Positions 11,651-23,878 of a stretch of DNA of 64,000 bases are shown in pieces (position 1 is the first letter of the stretch; the number at the start of each line of letters is the position of its first letter). Below the pieces are notes generated by a model that was not told the origin of the DNA, ran no database searches, and saw only the letters and a program-made list of their open reading frames with translations. The translations under genes and the position numbers were made by a program. This DNA comes from Tachypleus tridentatus (taxonomy: Eukaryota; Arthropoda; Merostomata; Xiphosura; Limulidae), in the NCBI RefSeq assembly GCF_004210375.1, contig NC_134837.1, forward strand, positions 15,259,798 to 15,323,797. Direction: 5' to 3'.

Positions 11651-12805
11651 TATTGACTATAAACACAACATGATGAAAGATACTTAGCCTGATAGCGACC
11701 TTACTTTTCCTCAGAGTGTATTAACTTCACATGGGATAATTCGTTTCTGCTGTGTAAACTATGTCTTTATGTTATATTTCTTTTGATGTGTTGCTTTACT
11801 CTTAATGGTATATTAAATGTTCAATCTAAGCTAATCTTGATTTTCTTTATTATTATGTATTACCTTCAGTGGAATTTAGGTGAGTTTCCTCTTTTACATA
11901 TATGCATATTTTCTTAAACAGATTATTTCTAATTTGTAATAATGAATTATTAATCAGAGTGTGAGTTTCCAATGATAACTGCATTGAAAATGCAGTTCAA
12001 AATAGCACACCTTTTTGAAATGTACCTTGGTATTTACATTATTATAATTTACCATCTATACTTAATATTGATGGCATTTTGGGAAGCTCCTCCACAGTGT
12101 AACAGTTTTATCTGTATGTGTGTTATCCATCTGCTACTTGACTAGGCCTAATGTGAGTGAAAGATTATAAAAGTGAAATATATTTTTGATAAACAAAAAT
12201 GGAATTGAACTCTTGCACAGCAATGTGTTTGACTTAAACTATCAACAAAGTATAACTAAACTAATAACACATGATAAAATATATTTTTACAAATAGCTTA
12301 CATGTTAGTTTCTAGTTTAAAGAATTTAGTTGAAAGTGTGATACATAAATAAAAAAATATGTGCTTTATGAGTTAAATATACACAACTTTTTCCTACTTA
12401 TAACTTCTTTAGTGCTGTTTGGGTATTTTGTCCATCACTTCCTGTCAGCATATTCTATTGAGAGTTATATGCTAATTACAGTTTGTGAAGAGTTATGTGA
12501 ATCTGACTAAACAGAAAGAAACTATCTTATATATTCCATAATTAGCAAATGGCACAGCATTAAAGTCCAGGCTTTATCCATAAGTTTTCTAATATATTTT
12601 TGTATAAACATGCTAGGAATTATGGATGAAACCAAAGTGTATTATTCAAAACAACATTCATAAATTACAGTTACATAAAAGTACAAAATAATTAGTTGAA
12701 TAAAATTAAGAAAATGTTCAAATAATACTCAAAAAATTTATATAGAAAATACGTATCTCTTTCATTTACCTGTATTTTAATGTTATTTAGGGTTTGATTA
12801 TTTCC
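11651..12805. other. AT-rich non-coding stretch
   Basis: Possibly includes the unrecognised 3' part of the hAT element. No gene seen. Confidence 0.4.
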
Positions 12806-12814
12806 CTTTTGTAG

Positions 12815-12863
12815 CAACACTGAGGAACAAGAGAGATGATAAACTTCAAAGTGCCAAACTGGG
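12815..12863 (+). CDS. Candidate short internal exon, product unknown
   Basis: A 49-nt segment with textbook splice signals: TTTCCCTTTTGTAG before it and GTAAGT after it. Only one frame is open and reads TLRNKRDDKLQSAKLG, with two bases left over at each end. The basic/acidic helix-like content is plausible for a real protein. I cannot name it. The - strand open frame across the same bases (12692-12889) is probably a shadow. Confidence 0.38.
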
Positions 12864-12864
12864 G

Positions 12865-14590
12865 TAAGTAGCAGCAGGTAAGGGTGCACAGATTAAGATT
12901 TTATTGACTGATACCAATAGCCAATGATAACAGAACCATATAGACTGATATTAGTGCAGATACGTTATTTTAAACTACTGAAACAAATTAATATTTATTC
13001 TATAGGTGATTTATTTTTAGTTGCATTTATTGCAAAGTTTCATCAAGAGCATTTACTTTTACAAAAGAATAAAAATAACTATAAAATAATTTAGAAAAAT
13101 ATTTTTTGTTGTCACTTATAAAAACACTTAGCAAAATAAAGATACATATATTATAACTTTTGAATTGTAATTTTTAACTTTATCACAGTTTATAGTAAAA
13201 GTTTTATATATCTAAATGTGATTATTAATCTCCACACAAAACATGTCACCATAAAAGTATTCAGTTTATTTTACAGAATTCAGCCCAACAACTTTATTAC
13301 TTCAACAAACAAGACAGCTTTCAGTTTCAAAACAATGTGAATATGTTTATTAATATGTGAAATGTAGATCATACCATAAAAAAATATAAAAATAAATTGA
13401 TAGTAATAATAATAAAAACTTATAATCAGTTTCAATAATTTACTTAATCAATAAATAAAAAAACATGTCAGAAGTATATTCATGGCTTCCAAGCTGTATC
13501 TAGTATCTGTGAATGAATGATTCTATTCACAAGAAGCAGTATTATTGGTTTATCACATATTAGTCAGTTACTTTTCTTGTCTAAAAAACTTTCACTGGTG
13601 ATGCCTCCATTTCATATTTTGCAGCACGTAGCTTGTAGTCAACGTCCTATTGTTGTTTCCAAATCAAGCCCTTCTGAGAAAGTTTTATAGCTGATTAGCA
13701 CTGTCTGTTCACAAACTATAACCAACACATGACCATCAGCTGTTTGTGTATTATGACATTCTATTCAGCAAAATGTAAAAATATCACTATACAATATAAG
13801 GAGGACAAATCTTTCTTAGTCTTCATATGATTGCTGTGCTAGTGAACCCAATAGTACAAGTCTAAATTATCTCTTCGTCAGATAGGTTCAGTAGTACCAG
13901 AAAGGATTAGCCTTGATATTGCATGCCTAATATGAGAATGAGGTTGATGCAGTCTAAAGCTATCTAATTAAAATGTTATGCATATTAAGCAGCAAAACTA
14001 TTATTCTTTCCATGAACAAGAAATATTTACATTAATAAAATGAAAGAGAACAAAATATCTGGTTTATTTCATATATTATTTTCAACCTCATTATCTTATG
14101 GCTACCTCTGATATCAAGGATAATACACTTTAAATCCAACAATTAAAAACACCTGCATGTCTTTGGCATCCATTCCTTGCCTCAGACAAATATGATACAA
14201 AAATATGGACATAGAATATGTATTGAAAATATTTAAAAGAATTGGATTTATTAATAAAATAACTCTAGGAGGAAATAACATGTCAAAACTTAACATATAG
14301 AAACAAAATTTATTTGACAAGAAATAACTTTAACTGCAATACTATTCTTCAAATCTTTTTATGTAAAACGTTTTTAGTTTTATGACAAACATGATATTTT
14401 AAAATGAAATTGTACTTCAAAACACTTTCTTGTGGATATAGGTGATGATGTATCTCCAGCAGTAGATGCTTGAGACAATGTGTTTGTTTTGTCTTTTGAA
14501 GTTTTTTTTTATTTACTTAAACAAGAAAAAGTGTCAGGATAGTATATAGAACCCTTTATGGTATACCAAAATGAAAAGCACAAAAAATCC
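12865..14590. other. AT-rich non-coding stretch
   Basis: Long A/T-rich DNA with many short A runs, without SINEs or arrays. The - strand 68-codon frame at 14114-14320 looks like chance. Confidence 0.45.
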
Positions 14591-14599
14591 ATGTGGTCC

Positions 14600-15353
14600 A
14601 TATAAAGTTTAAGAGCTACTGTTCTGGAGTCATTTTGAACTGGTTTTCTTGGATGTGGCTCCTTTGTATGTCATTTCTTTTTGTCATGTGCCCATAGCTT
14701 CAGTTCATTTAGCAGCTTGGACATGACAATTGTCTTTGAAGAAAATGGTCTACTGGAATGTAGAATGGAGTTGTTGGTGATACTGAGGTCTCATTAGGAT
14801 TGATATCCCAATCTACAATATTGCATCTGGTTGAAGAGGAAGCTATTTTCAATTATGATGGCAGTGGTCTTATGAACGATTGCATTTTAGGCAGCTTTGC
14901 ATGTTTTAGATTCAGAAAGATCTCTTTGTTTTGGCTGTAATTAAGTATAAAAGTCACCGTGGCTTCTTATTTTGGAGTATCCTTTGGTGGAACACTTGAC
15001 CATGTGTCAGGAACTCTCCTGCAGTGACCACAGATACTGGAGTAGATGGTATAAGTTAGACTGAAGGGGGAGTTTGTTTCTTGCTGAGGGTGCACTTTGA
15101 TGGAGCCAACTGTTGATTTTGGCCAAGCAACTCAAAGTTTGAACACTAATGGAGAACTTTCAGCAGATTAGGACAATCTTGATTGTGAGAGGTACGTGTC
15201 AGCAGAAAGTAACTCTTCAAAGACTTTTTACCAGCTGCTATCAGACCAACAGTGGCCCTCAGATATTTTGGTACCTCTGAGAAATTGTTGATGTGGTCAT
15301 AGTAGACAAAGATAGCATGGTTTTCTGTAATTGAAAGAAATGTGTGGAAAGGT
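14600..15353 (-). pseudogene. Coding-like block with several stops, unidentified
   Basis: On the - strand, after an acceptor-like TTCAATTACAG near 15330, a frame reads ENHAIFVYYDHINNFSEVPK, YLRATVGLIAAGKKSLKSYF, LLTRTSHNQDCPNLLKVLH and reaches TAG at 15146-15148. Beyond this stop the same frame stays protein-like (LAPSKCTLSKKQTPPS, STPVSVVTAGEFLTHGQVFH) with scattered stops, and 14640-14830 again has a protein-like piece (TTPFYIPVDHFLQRQLSC). Base composition is more GC-rich than the surroundings. I read this as a decayed gene or retrocopy; alternatively the first part is a true terminal exon of a - strand gene. I do not recognise the protein. Confidence 0.45.
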
Positions 15354-15548
15354 TGATAGTAAAGACTCTGGTAATTTATGTTTGATAAAAGGTAGGATAC
15401 TCAAAAGTTCAGGAATTTTGTCTCGTACAACTAAAATCAAGACAAATTGAATATACTTGATCAATTCTGTTCTTGTAAGGTCAGAAGTTCAGACATTACT
15501 GTAAGGTTCACAGATATAATCAACATATTTTAAATAATGAGTGTTAAA

Positions 15549-16881
15549 ATACTTACACAAAGTCAGTTAATAATTACTTCTGATTCCATCGAGATTTGTG
15601 CCAACTTACACAAACTCAGTTAATAATTACTTACTTTTGATTCCATCCAGATCTCTGCATACTTACACAAAGTCAGTTAATAATTACTTACTTTTGATTC
15701 CCTCCAGATCTGTGCCTACTTACACAAAGTCAGTTAATAATTACTCACTTTTGATTCCATCAAGATCTGTGCCTACTTACACAAAGTCAGTTAATAATTA
15801 CTCACTTTTGATTCCATCAAGATCTGTGCCTACTTACACAAAGTCAGTTAATAATTACTTTTGATTCCATCAAAATTTGTGCCTACTTACACAAACTCAG
15901 TTAATAATTACTTACTTCTGATTCCATCAAGATCTGTGCCTACTTACACAAACTCAGTTAATAATTACTTACTTTTGATTCCATCTAGATCTGTGCCTAC
16001 TTACACAAAGTCAGTTAATAATTACTTACTTTTGATTCCATCCAGATCTGTGCCTACTTACACAGTCAGTTAATAATTACTTACTTTTATTCCATCCAGA
16101 TGTGTGCCTACTTACACAAAGTCAGTTAGTAATTACTTACTTTTGATTCCATTGAGATCTGTGCCTACTTACACAAAGTCATTTAATAATTACTTTTGAT
16201 TCCATCAAAATTTGTGCCTACTTACACAAACTCAGTTAATAATTACTTACTTCTGATTCCACCAAGATCTGTGCCTACTTACACAAACTCAGTTAATAAT
16301 TACTTACTTTTGATTCCATCTAGATCTGTGCATACTTACACAAAGTCAGTTAATAATTACTTACTTTTGATTCCATCCAGATCTGTGCCTACTTACACAA
16401 AGTCAGTTAATAATTACTTATTTTTGATTCCATCCAGATCTGTGTCTACTTACACAAAGTCAGTTAATAATTACTTCTGATTCCATCAAGATCTGTGCCT
16501 ACTTACACAAAGTCAGTTAATAATTACTTTTGATTCCATCCAGATATGTGCCTACTTACACAAAGTCAGTTAATAATTACTTCTGATTCCATCAAGTTCT
16601 GTGTCTATTTACACAAAGTCAGTTAATAATTACTTCTGATTCCATCAAGTTCTGTGTCTATTTAAACAAAGTCAGTTAATAATTACTTCTGATTCCATCA
16701 AGTTCTGTGTCTATTTACACAAAGTCAGTTAATAATTACTTTTGATTCCATTAAGATCTGTGCCTACTTACACAAAGTCAGTTAATAATTACTTACTTTT
16801 GATTCCATCCAGATATGTGCCTACTTACACAAAGTCAGTTAATAATTACTTACTTCTGATTCCATCAAGATCTGTGCCTAC
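15549..16881 (+). repeat. 57-bp minisatellite (about 24 copies)
   Basis: The unit is about 57 bases with core TTACACAAAGTCAGTTAATAA and GATTCCATCAAGATCTGTGCC. Shorter 53-base variants lack one ACTT. Since 57 is 19 codons, several open frames run through it (15598-15864, 15861-16073, 16196-16480, 16742-16984) with repeats of PSRSVPTYTKSVNNYLLLI; I regard these as repeat artefacts. The right end stops abruptly inside a transposon coding frame. Confidence 0.92.
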
Positions 16882-17026
16882 TGATGCGAGTAATGGTGAG
16901 TCGCATTGGTGGATCTGTTTGAAACTCCCTTCTAAACTGTCTTTGCACTTCAGCTACGTTCTTGCACATCCAGTGACACTTTAAGATAAATTTCATTTTC
17001 TCAAAGCTTAGTCTTGCTTCTACCAT
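16865..17026 (-). pseudogene. DUF4817 helix-turn-helix fragment of a mariner-type element
   Basis: The - strand frame from ATG at 17026 reads MVEARLSFEKMKFILKCHWM and then CKNVAEVQRQFRREFQTDPP and MRLTITRI. The phrase AEVQRQFRREFxTxPP is the DUF4817 helix-turn-helix found at the start of many arthropod mariner-related transposase genes, where it binds the element's ends. In family members the frame continues with a DKFEADG-type linker; here the 57-bp minisatellite begins instead and the frame ends in TGA at 16865. The protein is therefore only an N-terminal stub of about 53 residues. Confidence 0.72.
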
Positions 17027-17095
17027 TACTTCAAATCAGGTGCACCTGTAAAAACAAGAAAGTTTGAGTGAATTATAACTATTAAAAGTGTGTAC

Positions 17096-17124
17096 ACATT
17101 TTTTTGGGCATCCTGTATATATTG
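17096..17124 (-). mobile_element. Mariner-type terminal sequence
   Basis: Read on the - strand this is TACAGGATGCCCAAAAAAAT followed by GTGTACAC, resembling mariner termini of the ACAGGGTGTCCCAAAA type. It lies about 70 bases upstream of the DUF4817 frame in the matching orientation, so it is probably the 5' end of the same element. Confidence 0.5.
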
Positions 17125-17129
17125 CTACA

Positions 17130-18480
17130 TGTTAAAAACTTTGACTTAGTTCATTTTAAGAGTTTGTCCAAGAATAAATAGTATATTTTTCCACAGCATA
17201 TATTCCTCATTCATCTTCAAAAACAATATATATATATTAATGTATCCCTACTATTCAAAATACAAACAATAACTGATAATGCCTGTTATATTTTAACATA
17301 ATTTTTTTCATGCATACAAAAATTCTTAATCCTCATACACAAAACTTTAAAAAGTTTATTCCTTTTCTATCAGATGTTATTATTTTGAAATATGTAATGC
17401 ATACACAATATTAACTGATTCCAATGGATGCCTGTTGTCCACATCTCTCCTGGTGTGGGTACATCAGAAGAATTCTTTATATATTTATTGTGACATCCAC
17501 ATCATTGATCATGGAAGCAGAAGTTAAATTTTGTTTAACATTGGGCGTTATTCAGTCTAGTCACTGATCAGATGTGGAAAACCAGTAACTTCATGTTGAA
17601 TATAACAAAGTATTAACTTTGTTGATTCTTGAGATATCAACCTTCAAATGTTAGAGTGATTCCTATTATTATTCCATAATCACTTCTTAAACAACAGTAA
17701 AGATAATTAACATGTAAAATCATTTAAGATAATTATGTCCACTGTCTGAAATGAAGTTTTTCCCAATTCTGTATTATAACACTTAAAATGTATTACAGCT
17801 TTATTATCTATTTTAGTTTCGTTCTACTTTTGACATGAAATGCCTTTCTTGATTTCAATTCTTTAAAACAAATCTGATGCTATCAAGATTTATAATGTGA
17901 TATAAGACAACAAATAAGCAAACAATCTGAACAATAACAATTTACCAACAAAAAATTTATCATTTAAGAAGAAAAAAAAACAGAGGTGGTTACAATAAAC
18001 ATAGAAGTATGGAAATATATATTTAAAACCTTAAAAACAAATGAAAAATAAAATGCAGAACCAGACAAATGCAAAACAAATCCATTAATAAGCATAGAAA
18101 AATGGAATAATACAAAGCAGGAAAAAACCCATCTAGTTTTTTTGTTTTTACAATGATGATAAAAACAAGTTATTTTATGATGATGATACTTAGCTCAAGC
18201 CCTCAAATAAATAAAATAACAAAGGTCCCTTTACCTCGTGCATAATTTATTTTATTGGTTTCATGACCACTGTGGAAGGCATATCTGTTGTTTAATGTAT
18301 GAGGTTAAGGTTACCTCACTCCTTGTACTTTCACATATCACTAATTGTGTATGAATGAGGTTCTCTGTGGGCCTGCAGAAGTAGCCCAAATGTAGAGAGA
18401 CAATGGAAGATACCCATAACATAATTTAACTTGCATATTTTTTAACATGTAGAATAATTTCTCATTTGTACTTCCATCCC
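17130..18480. other. AT-rich non-coding stretch
   Basis: No gene or named repeat recognised. Confidence 0.45.
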
Positions 18481-18604
18481 AGTAATTTTTCTAGATAAAG
18501 CCAAACCTTATTGTGGTATTTTTTATGTGGAACAGTGGTGTCAGTAAATTAGCCTGATTGTCTGCAGAACTCACATATCTGTTTTTGACTCGCCAAGCAT
18601 TTAC

Positions 18605-18701
18605 CTTCTCCTTATAGCTGTATCCTGCAACTTTCATGACATGCTGTGTACCATTCATGAAATATATCTTGAGTAAATCATCTAGATGTTGTTGACACAT
18701 T
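18605..18701 (-). CDS. Candidate exon, product unknown
   Basis: The - strand frame reads MCQQHLDDLLKIYFMNGTQH and VMKVAGYSYKEK and then meets a good donor (AAG|GTAAATG). The acceptor side (GATTAAG) is weak. The pattern LLKIYFMNGTQHVMKV looks like two beta strands, but I cannot assign a domain. The frame stays open past the donor to 18491. The same strand carries the exon candidates at 21006 and 22776, so all three could be one gene. Confidence 0.3.
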
Positions 18702-19276
18702 CTTAATCAACTGTGGACCCACTTCCATTTGTTAAATGCCAGGCACCACTCCTACAGTTTTTCATTCAGTTATGTGCTTTGAGAGAAGTTTCCAAACAAA
18801 GCTCATGCCACTTCTGTAGTCATATATTCATGTAATTTACTTTGATGACAGTTTTGAAATAGTTTCCTTCCTTAGCTTAAATGGAATGCTGTTTTATTGA
18901 ATCACTTCATAACCTATACAAGTCACAGGATTAAAATAAGGTGATTGAAAATGTAAGTTACCATAAATCATGAAAAAACAACATTTGTATCAATACTACT
19001 ATGAGTATCATGCTTCATTATTGCTGACAAAATAAACTGAACTGTTCATAAAACACTTTTTTTCAGTTTAGGTACTTTAATCCCAGGAATATTTGATTTT
19101 ATCCACAGCCAAGCTTATGTTTCCACTGACTCTATAAATTAGTTCACTAAATGAAATATTTTTTCAAACATAAAATATTCTCTTATGTTAAACAAAGAAA
19201 AAGTAATACATCCTATGAATTTTTATTTATTAATTTTTAAGTATATTTTGTCATAAATGGTATAAGGTAGTAGTAG

Positions 19277-19560
19277 TTGTTGGTTTCTGATTTTCTTGCA
19301 AAGTTATTTGAGGACTGTCTGTACCAGCCATCCCTAATTCTGAAGTGGCAGATTAAAGCGAAGAAGGTACACAACACCATCCATAACCAACTCTTGGGAT
19401 ACTCTAATTGAGCAGTTAGATTTGAATGTCACTTTTATAATGCATCTGAGCCCCCAAATGGTGAAGTGCATATTTTTGTTTGCTGATGATGAGATGTAAA
19501 TTATACAGCCTCAGACTTGCAGTCCAGTGATTAACTATTAGGCCTTGCTTTTCCATATAC
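19277..19560 (-). mobile_element. Old SINE, group D
   Basis: Contains, in reverse orientation, the shared SINE core (GCCATCCCTAATTCTGAAG..., CCAACTCTTGGGATACTCT, TTTTATAATGCATCTGAGCC) with heavy divergence. One of very few SINEs in the first 23 kb. Confidence 0.6.
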
Positions 19561-19564
19561 GAAA

Positions 19565-21000
19565 TGACTGATTAATCATTACAGTTTGGTTACACCAGCT
19601 TTACCTTTATGAATGGTAATTATGTGGGTGTAAAGAATATTACTTATTATTAATTACATGATATTTCTTGACCATTTTAAGTGGTCCAGCACTGTTAATT
19701 AGCAAGATTACAAGTTAATATATCTCAATATCAGTACAATCTTATCCTACCTGACTTCTGGATAGCAGTATTATTTTCTGTTCTACACCCAATGGAACAC
19801 TTCTTGTTTGCATATTTTTGCATGATCCAATCACGACTGAAATTTAATCAACCAATCTGTTACATTTTGAAATAAGATTAACAACTGCTTGGTCATCTTG
19901 AAAAACATTGAATATGACAACTATAGTTAGATAGGCTTAATATTTTTTTAACTTTACAGTTATTCATACAGTTACATATACATACACACATTCCTACACT
20001 GATACAATATAGGATTGTACATATTTCATCTTATAAGGTATTTTTAACATAAAAATTCATATGTTACATTTATTAACTTTCAGGTGGTGTTAAGAAACAT
20101 AAATATTACTCTAAGTATCTTAATTACCTAAACATCTGACCAATTTTTTTATGTCTTTTAGATCAGATAAGTAACATCTAAATGTCATAACAATCCACAA
20201 TAGAAAGTTAACAACATGCATGTTAAACTAATTCATACATTTTAAGGGCAGGATCTTTTGTATCTTATAAATCAGACACACAAAATACCTGACATCTATC
20301 TGTGACAAATATATATAAATTGTGTACAAGTTTTCTTCTGAAACTTTTAAAGTGAAGTTACTACTAATTATCTTATAGAAGAGATTTTCCACTATTAAGA
20401 CACTGATACACATAATGAGCTGTTATAGAAATTTTTAAAAACTAAGCAGTTTGAACATTAAAACAAGTTAATTTAGATTCCTTGTTATTTAAATAAATAT
20501 TACTTATATTAAGATATTTAGCAGCTTTATCAAAATTTTCTTGAAAAGTGTTTACAGTTTCTTTTACAAAAGATAAAATTATCCTTATATAAATAAATAT
20601 AAGCAATCTATGGTTATTTACCTCCTCTTGAGCTTTTTAACTTTTCTGGTACTTGATCTGATTTAAATGTCATAATTAATAATTTCAATAAAACATAAAC
20701 TAATGTACTACACTGTTTAACTTCCATAATTTGTACATTATTATCACTTGAAAACGTTTTATTACTCAGTGTATTAATAATACTTTGAGCTTCACAGACA
20801 GTTAAAAGTGGAGAATAGTTTGATTACAAATATTTGTGTTACATTTAAATAATTTTTTGTGCTGACCTTGGATATTTACTTTTTAGTTACTAAAATATTT
20901 CTGCATACAATACAGTAAAATTACTTACTAACTGCAATAAATATATTTTTTAGACATGCTATTAATAATCACATAATTTATTCTTATTAACACAAGCAGA
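19565..21000. other. AT-rich non-coding stretch
   Basis: No supported feature. Confidence 0.45.
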
Positions 21001-21005
21001 AATAC

Positions 21006-21062
21006 CTGGCAATATCAGACTTAAATATTAGTGCTATAAATGGCAGCATAAGCTGCTCCTTT
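21006..21062 (-). CDS. Candidate exon, product unknown
   Basis: A 57-nt segment on the - strand between an acceptor (GCTCAATTCTACAG) and a donor (CCAG|GTATTT). Only one frame is open: KEQLMLPFIALIFKSDIA with one base before and two after. Protein-like but too short to identify. Confidence 0.28.
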
Positions 21063-21069
21063 CTGTAGA

Positions 21070-22770
21070 ATTGAGCCACAGCAGATGACCTGGTCATTCA
21101 ATGCAAAGATATCCGTACGATACGACATGCAATGTCACTTTTGTTTGGTTTCTGCTTCACATATTTTATTATCATCTTCCTCATAAGTTGAACGCAACTG
21201 CATTGTATGAAAGTGATCAAACTGAAACTCATATTGTTCATGTAATTATTTATTCATTTAAATTCAATTTTTATGAGTTATATGTCCACAGAACTCCTTT
21301 ACTAACTTTCATCCAAAATGCTTCAGACAATTCCTCATAATAACGTGAGTCAGTAGAGAGCACATGAACAAATCTATTTTATTTGTGTATTTCCCATATA
21401 CAATTCCATGTGTCATTTAACAACAGTTATAAATCTAATCTAATTAAGTCTATCTTTTTCCTTTTATTATTAATTATATTACTAAATTCCTGTTAATATT
21501 ATAATTTATCATTTTCATTTATATTGCTTTAATATATTTTTCAAACTTTTCTCTTATGAATTAAATCTTTAGTCATTTTTGGTTATCAACATGTATGTTT
21601 CTGATGTTTGTCATTTACAATATAACACATTTATAAACTAACATTTTCTCTTCTTTCAATAACTATTTAATCTCACAATTCTGTAGAATTATTAATCACA
21701 CGTGTTTAAAGTATCCTTAAGATACCCCCTTTTTTCTTTTGTCTTAAACTTCAATTTATTTTTCCATGTTATTTGTAAAAATATTTATTTTGTATACAGG
21801 AGTTGAACTTGAAATTTTATCCAGTTTTATGTCTATAATTATGATATTGCTTGCCATTGTAAAAGCATTACCTATAATTTTCATCTTTGCATATTCTGTT
21901 ACACATGTAATAACCAAATCCTTTCAAAATGTCTGAATGGTCTTCAAACCCAACTTTATAATTTCATATAATACATTCATGTATTTGATAAGTAGTCCAT
22001 TTCTAGTGTCCTTCATAAATTAATATTAAAATAATTTATATAAGAACATAGAGATATATATATAATCAGAATATTTATGACATGAAATTAATATTTGATG
22101 TGCACACACATATAGGTTCTACTGGTTTAGCACACTTAAGATTAAAATCATGTATTTCAATTCCTAATGGGAGAAAGCGTGCAGATTGTTTATTGTGTAG
22201 TTTTTCAGAAGAACAAATGAACAAAGCTAGTAAATGTACAAAAGAGTCACGATCAGCTACAGAAATGTGATACAAAACAAAATGAGTCACAGATAAAAAA
22301 AGAATAAACTCTGAAAAGATAACATAAAACATGGTAAACTAAACAAGAAAATATGGAGAATATTTTCACTGTGCCCTTTTGAATTACAACTGGAAATAGC
22401 AGCAACATGAATACAAAAGGGTGAGGGGTAAGTTTCTCCAACTTTTTGTTGTTTAAATCTAATTTTTATATTTCATATTTACAGGATTTTTCTGTAATTA
22501 AAAACAGTTACATTTGAATACATAACAGACTCACTGTTTATGAAACCACACACTTTCTTGACATCAGCTCCAACTTTTGTCATAAAATCCTACATTGTTA
22601 AGAGTTTAAACAGAAGCCACTATCCACTTCAGTTACTTTTATGTCACACTTAAACTCTACTAGTAAAATACAAAATTTTACAAGTACTAATGAATATAAA
22701 AATTGTTAGTTATTTTTACATTTAAATAAAGTTATTTTAAGAAATATTGCTGACCTGTAATACACATTAA
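21070..22770. other. AT-rich non-coding stretch
   Basis: Overlapping open frames on both strands at 22075-22441 are low in supporting evidence and mutually exclusive. I leave them uncalled. Confidence 0.4.
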
Positions 22771-22775
22771 CTTAC

Positions 22776-22839
22776 CAACGTCTGCTACCCTTGGAATTGT
22801 CACTCCTTTGATTTCTGCACACAGAAGGAGGGCTGTCTG
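22776..22839 (-). CDS. Candidate internal exon, product unknown
   Basis: A 64-nt segment on the - strand with an acceptor (CAACGTGTTTAG) and a perfect donor (GTTG|GTAAGT). The frame QTALLLCAEIKGVTIPRVAD plus V is open and strongly protein-like, with one base over at the 3' end. Local base composition is richer in G+C than its flanks. It is the best-looking exon of the - strand candidates, but I do not recognise the protein. Its phase does not join directly to the 21006 candidate, so another exon would lie between. Confidence 0.42.
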
Positions 22840-23363
22840 CTAAACACGTTGATGTTGTTTCAGACACTATGAATATCATCTTCAAGAATTAAAAATTTAT
22901 TTTAAACTCTCAAATACATTAGATTTATTGAAAACCAGTAATCTTCTTTCTTATTTTCAGTGTTTTATTACTGAATTACAAGTCAATACTCCAATTTATT
23001 TCACATTACATTTTGGCAAAGGTATATGAAAATATGAGGCAAAATCAGCTTTCCATACTAATTTTAAAATTACTAAAACTCAAGTATTTCATTTTCTAAA
23101 TACTATAAAAATTTTATAGAAACACTAATAAAAATAATACCAGAAGCTGCATTGATTAGGAATATTTACATGTACACATCTGTAATTGTTCTCTTTTGTC
23201 TCGTTGTAGAAACTTGTAGCTTGGAATACATAATGACCTACACTAAATGAACAGTAGTGTTAACTTTTAACATTTTCAGTAAATTTCAATCAGTGAATTT
23301 TAGAACTATAACAGTCCATTTCCATATCATCCAAGATTTTGCATGTGAGTGAGATATTTAGGT

Positions 23364-23521
23364 TTGGTTTTTCTTGTTTTAAATTTTGTGCAAAGCTACT
23401 CACGGGCTATCTATGCTAGCCATCCCTAATTTTGTAGTTTAAGACTAGAGGGAAGGCAGCTAGTCATCACCACCTCTTCGGCTACTCGGATTGTGAGTCG
23501 AGTGCCTTAACCACCTGGCTA
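23364..23521 (-). mobile_element. SINE group A, internally deleted, with 12-bp TSD
   Basis: Flanked by AGATATTTAGGT at 23352-23363 and 23522-23533. In reverse it reads from the tail (CAAAGCTACTC...) through GTAAGACTAGAGGGAAGGC and then jumps to the tRNA-like head (GATTGTGAGTCGAGTGCC, CCACCTGGC). About 110 bases of the core are missing. Confidence 0.88.
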
Positions 23522-23848
23522 AGATATTTAGGTAAACTGACTATCTTAAAAGTATCCAGCATCTATGAAAAGGAAAATTCAGAAAATGTTTTGTAACATA
23601 TAAATTTGAACACAGACAGAAATGAGAAAACAAAGTAACACAAATGTGTAAGTAAAATCAACCTGTATTCTCTGGTTCACTAAAGTGGGTTTCTAAATAA
23701 TGGTAATTTTAAGCAACTCCCCTTTCCCTCATCACACAAAACATAAGAACCAATTTTGTCCTTATGGAGTTGTCTGTGGTTCAAGCTGGACTTTTGGATT
23801 GAGCATCATTTCTTGCATCTTTCAAGTGTTAACAGCAGTTGCTCATCA

Positions 23849-23878
23849 TATATATATGTATATATATATATACACACA
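23849..23878. repeat. (TA)n microsatellite
   Basis: Alternating TA with a few G and C interruptions. Confidence 0.85.

Noticed and set aside
15598-16984. Series of open frames encoding 19-residue repeats (PSRSVPTYTKSVNNYLLLI)
   Set aside because: The unit length is a multiple of three, so any stop-free frame repeats itself. There is no start context, splice site or non-repeat coding sequence.
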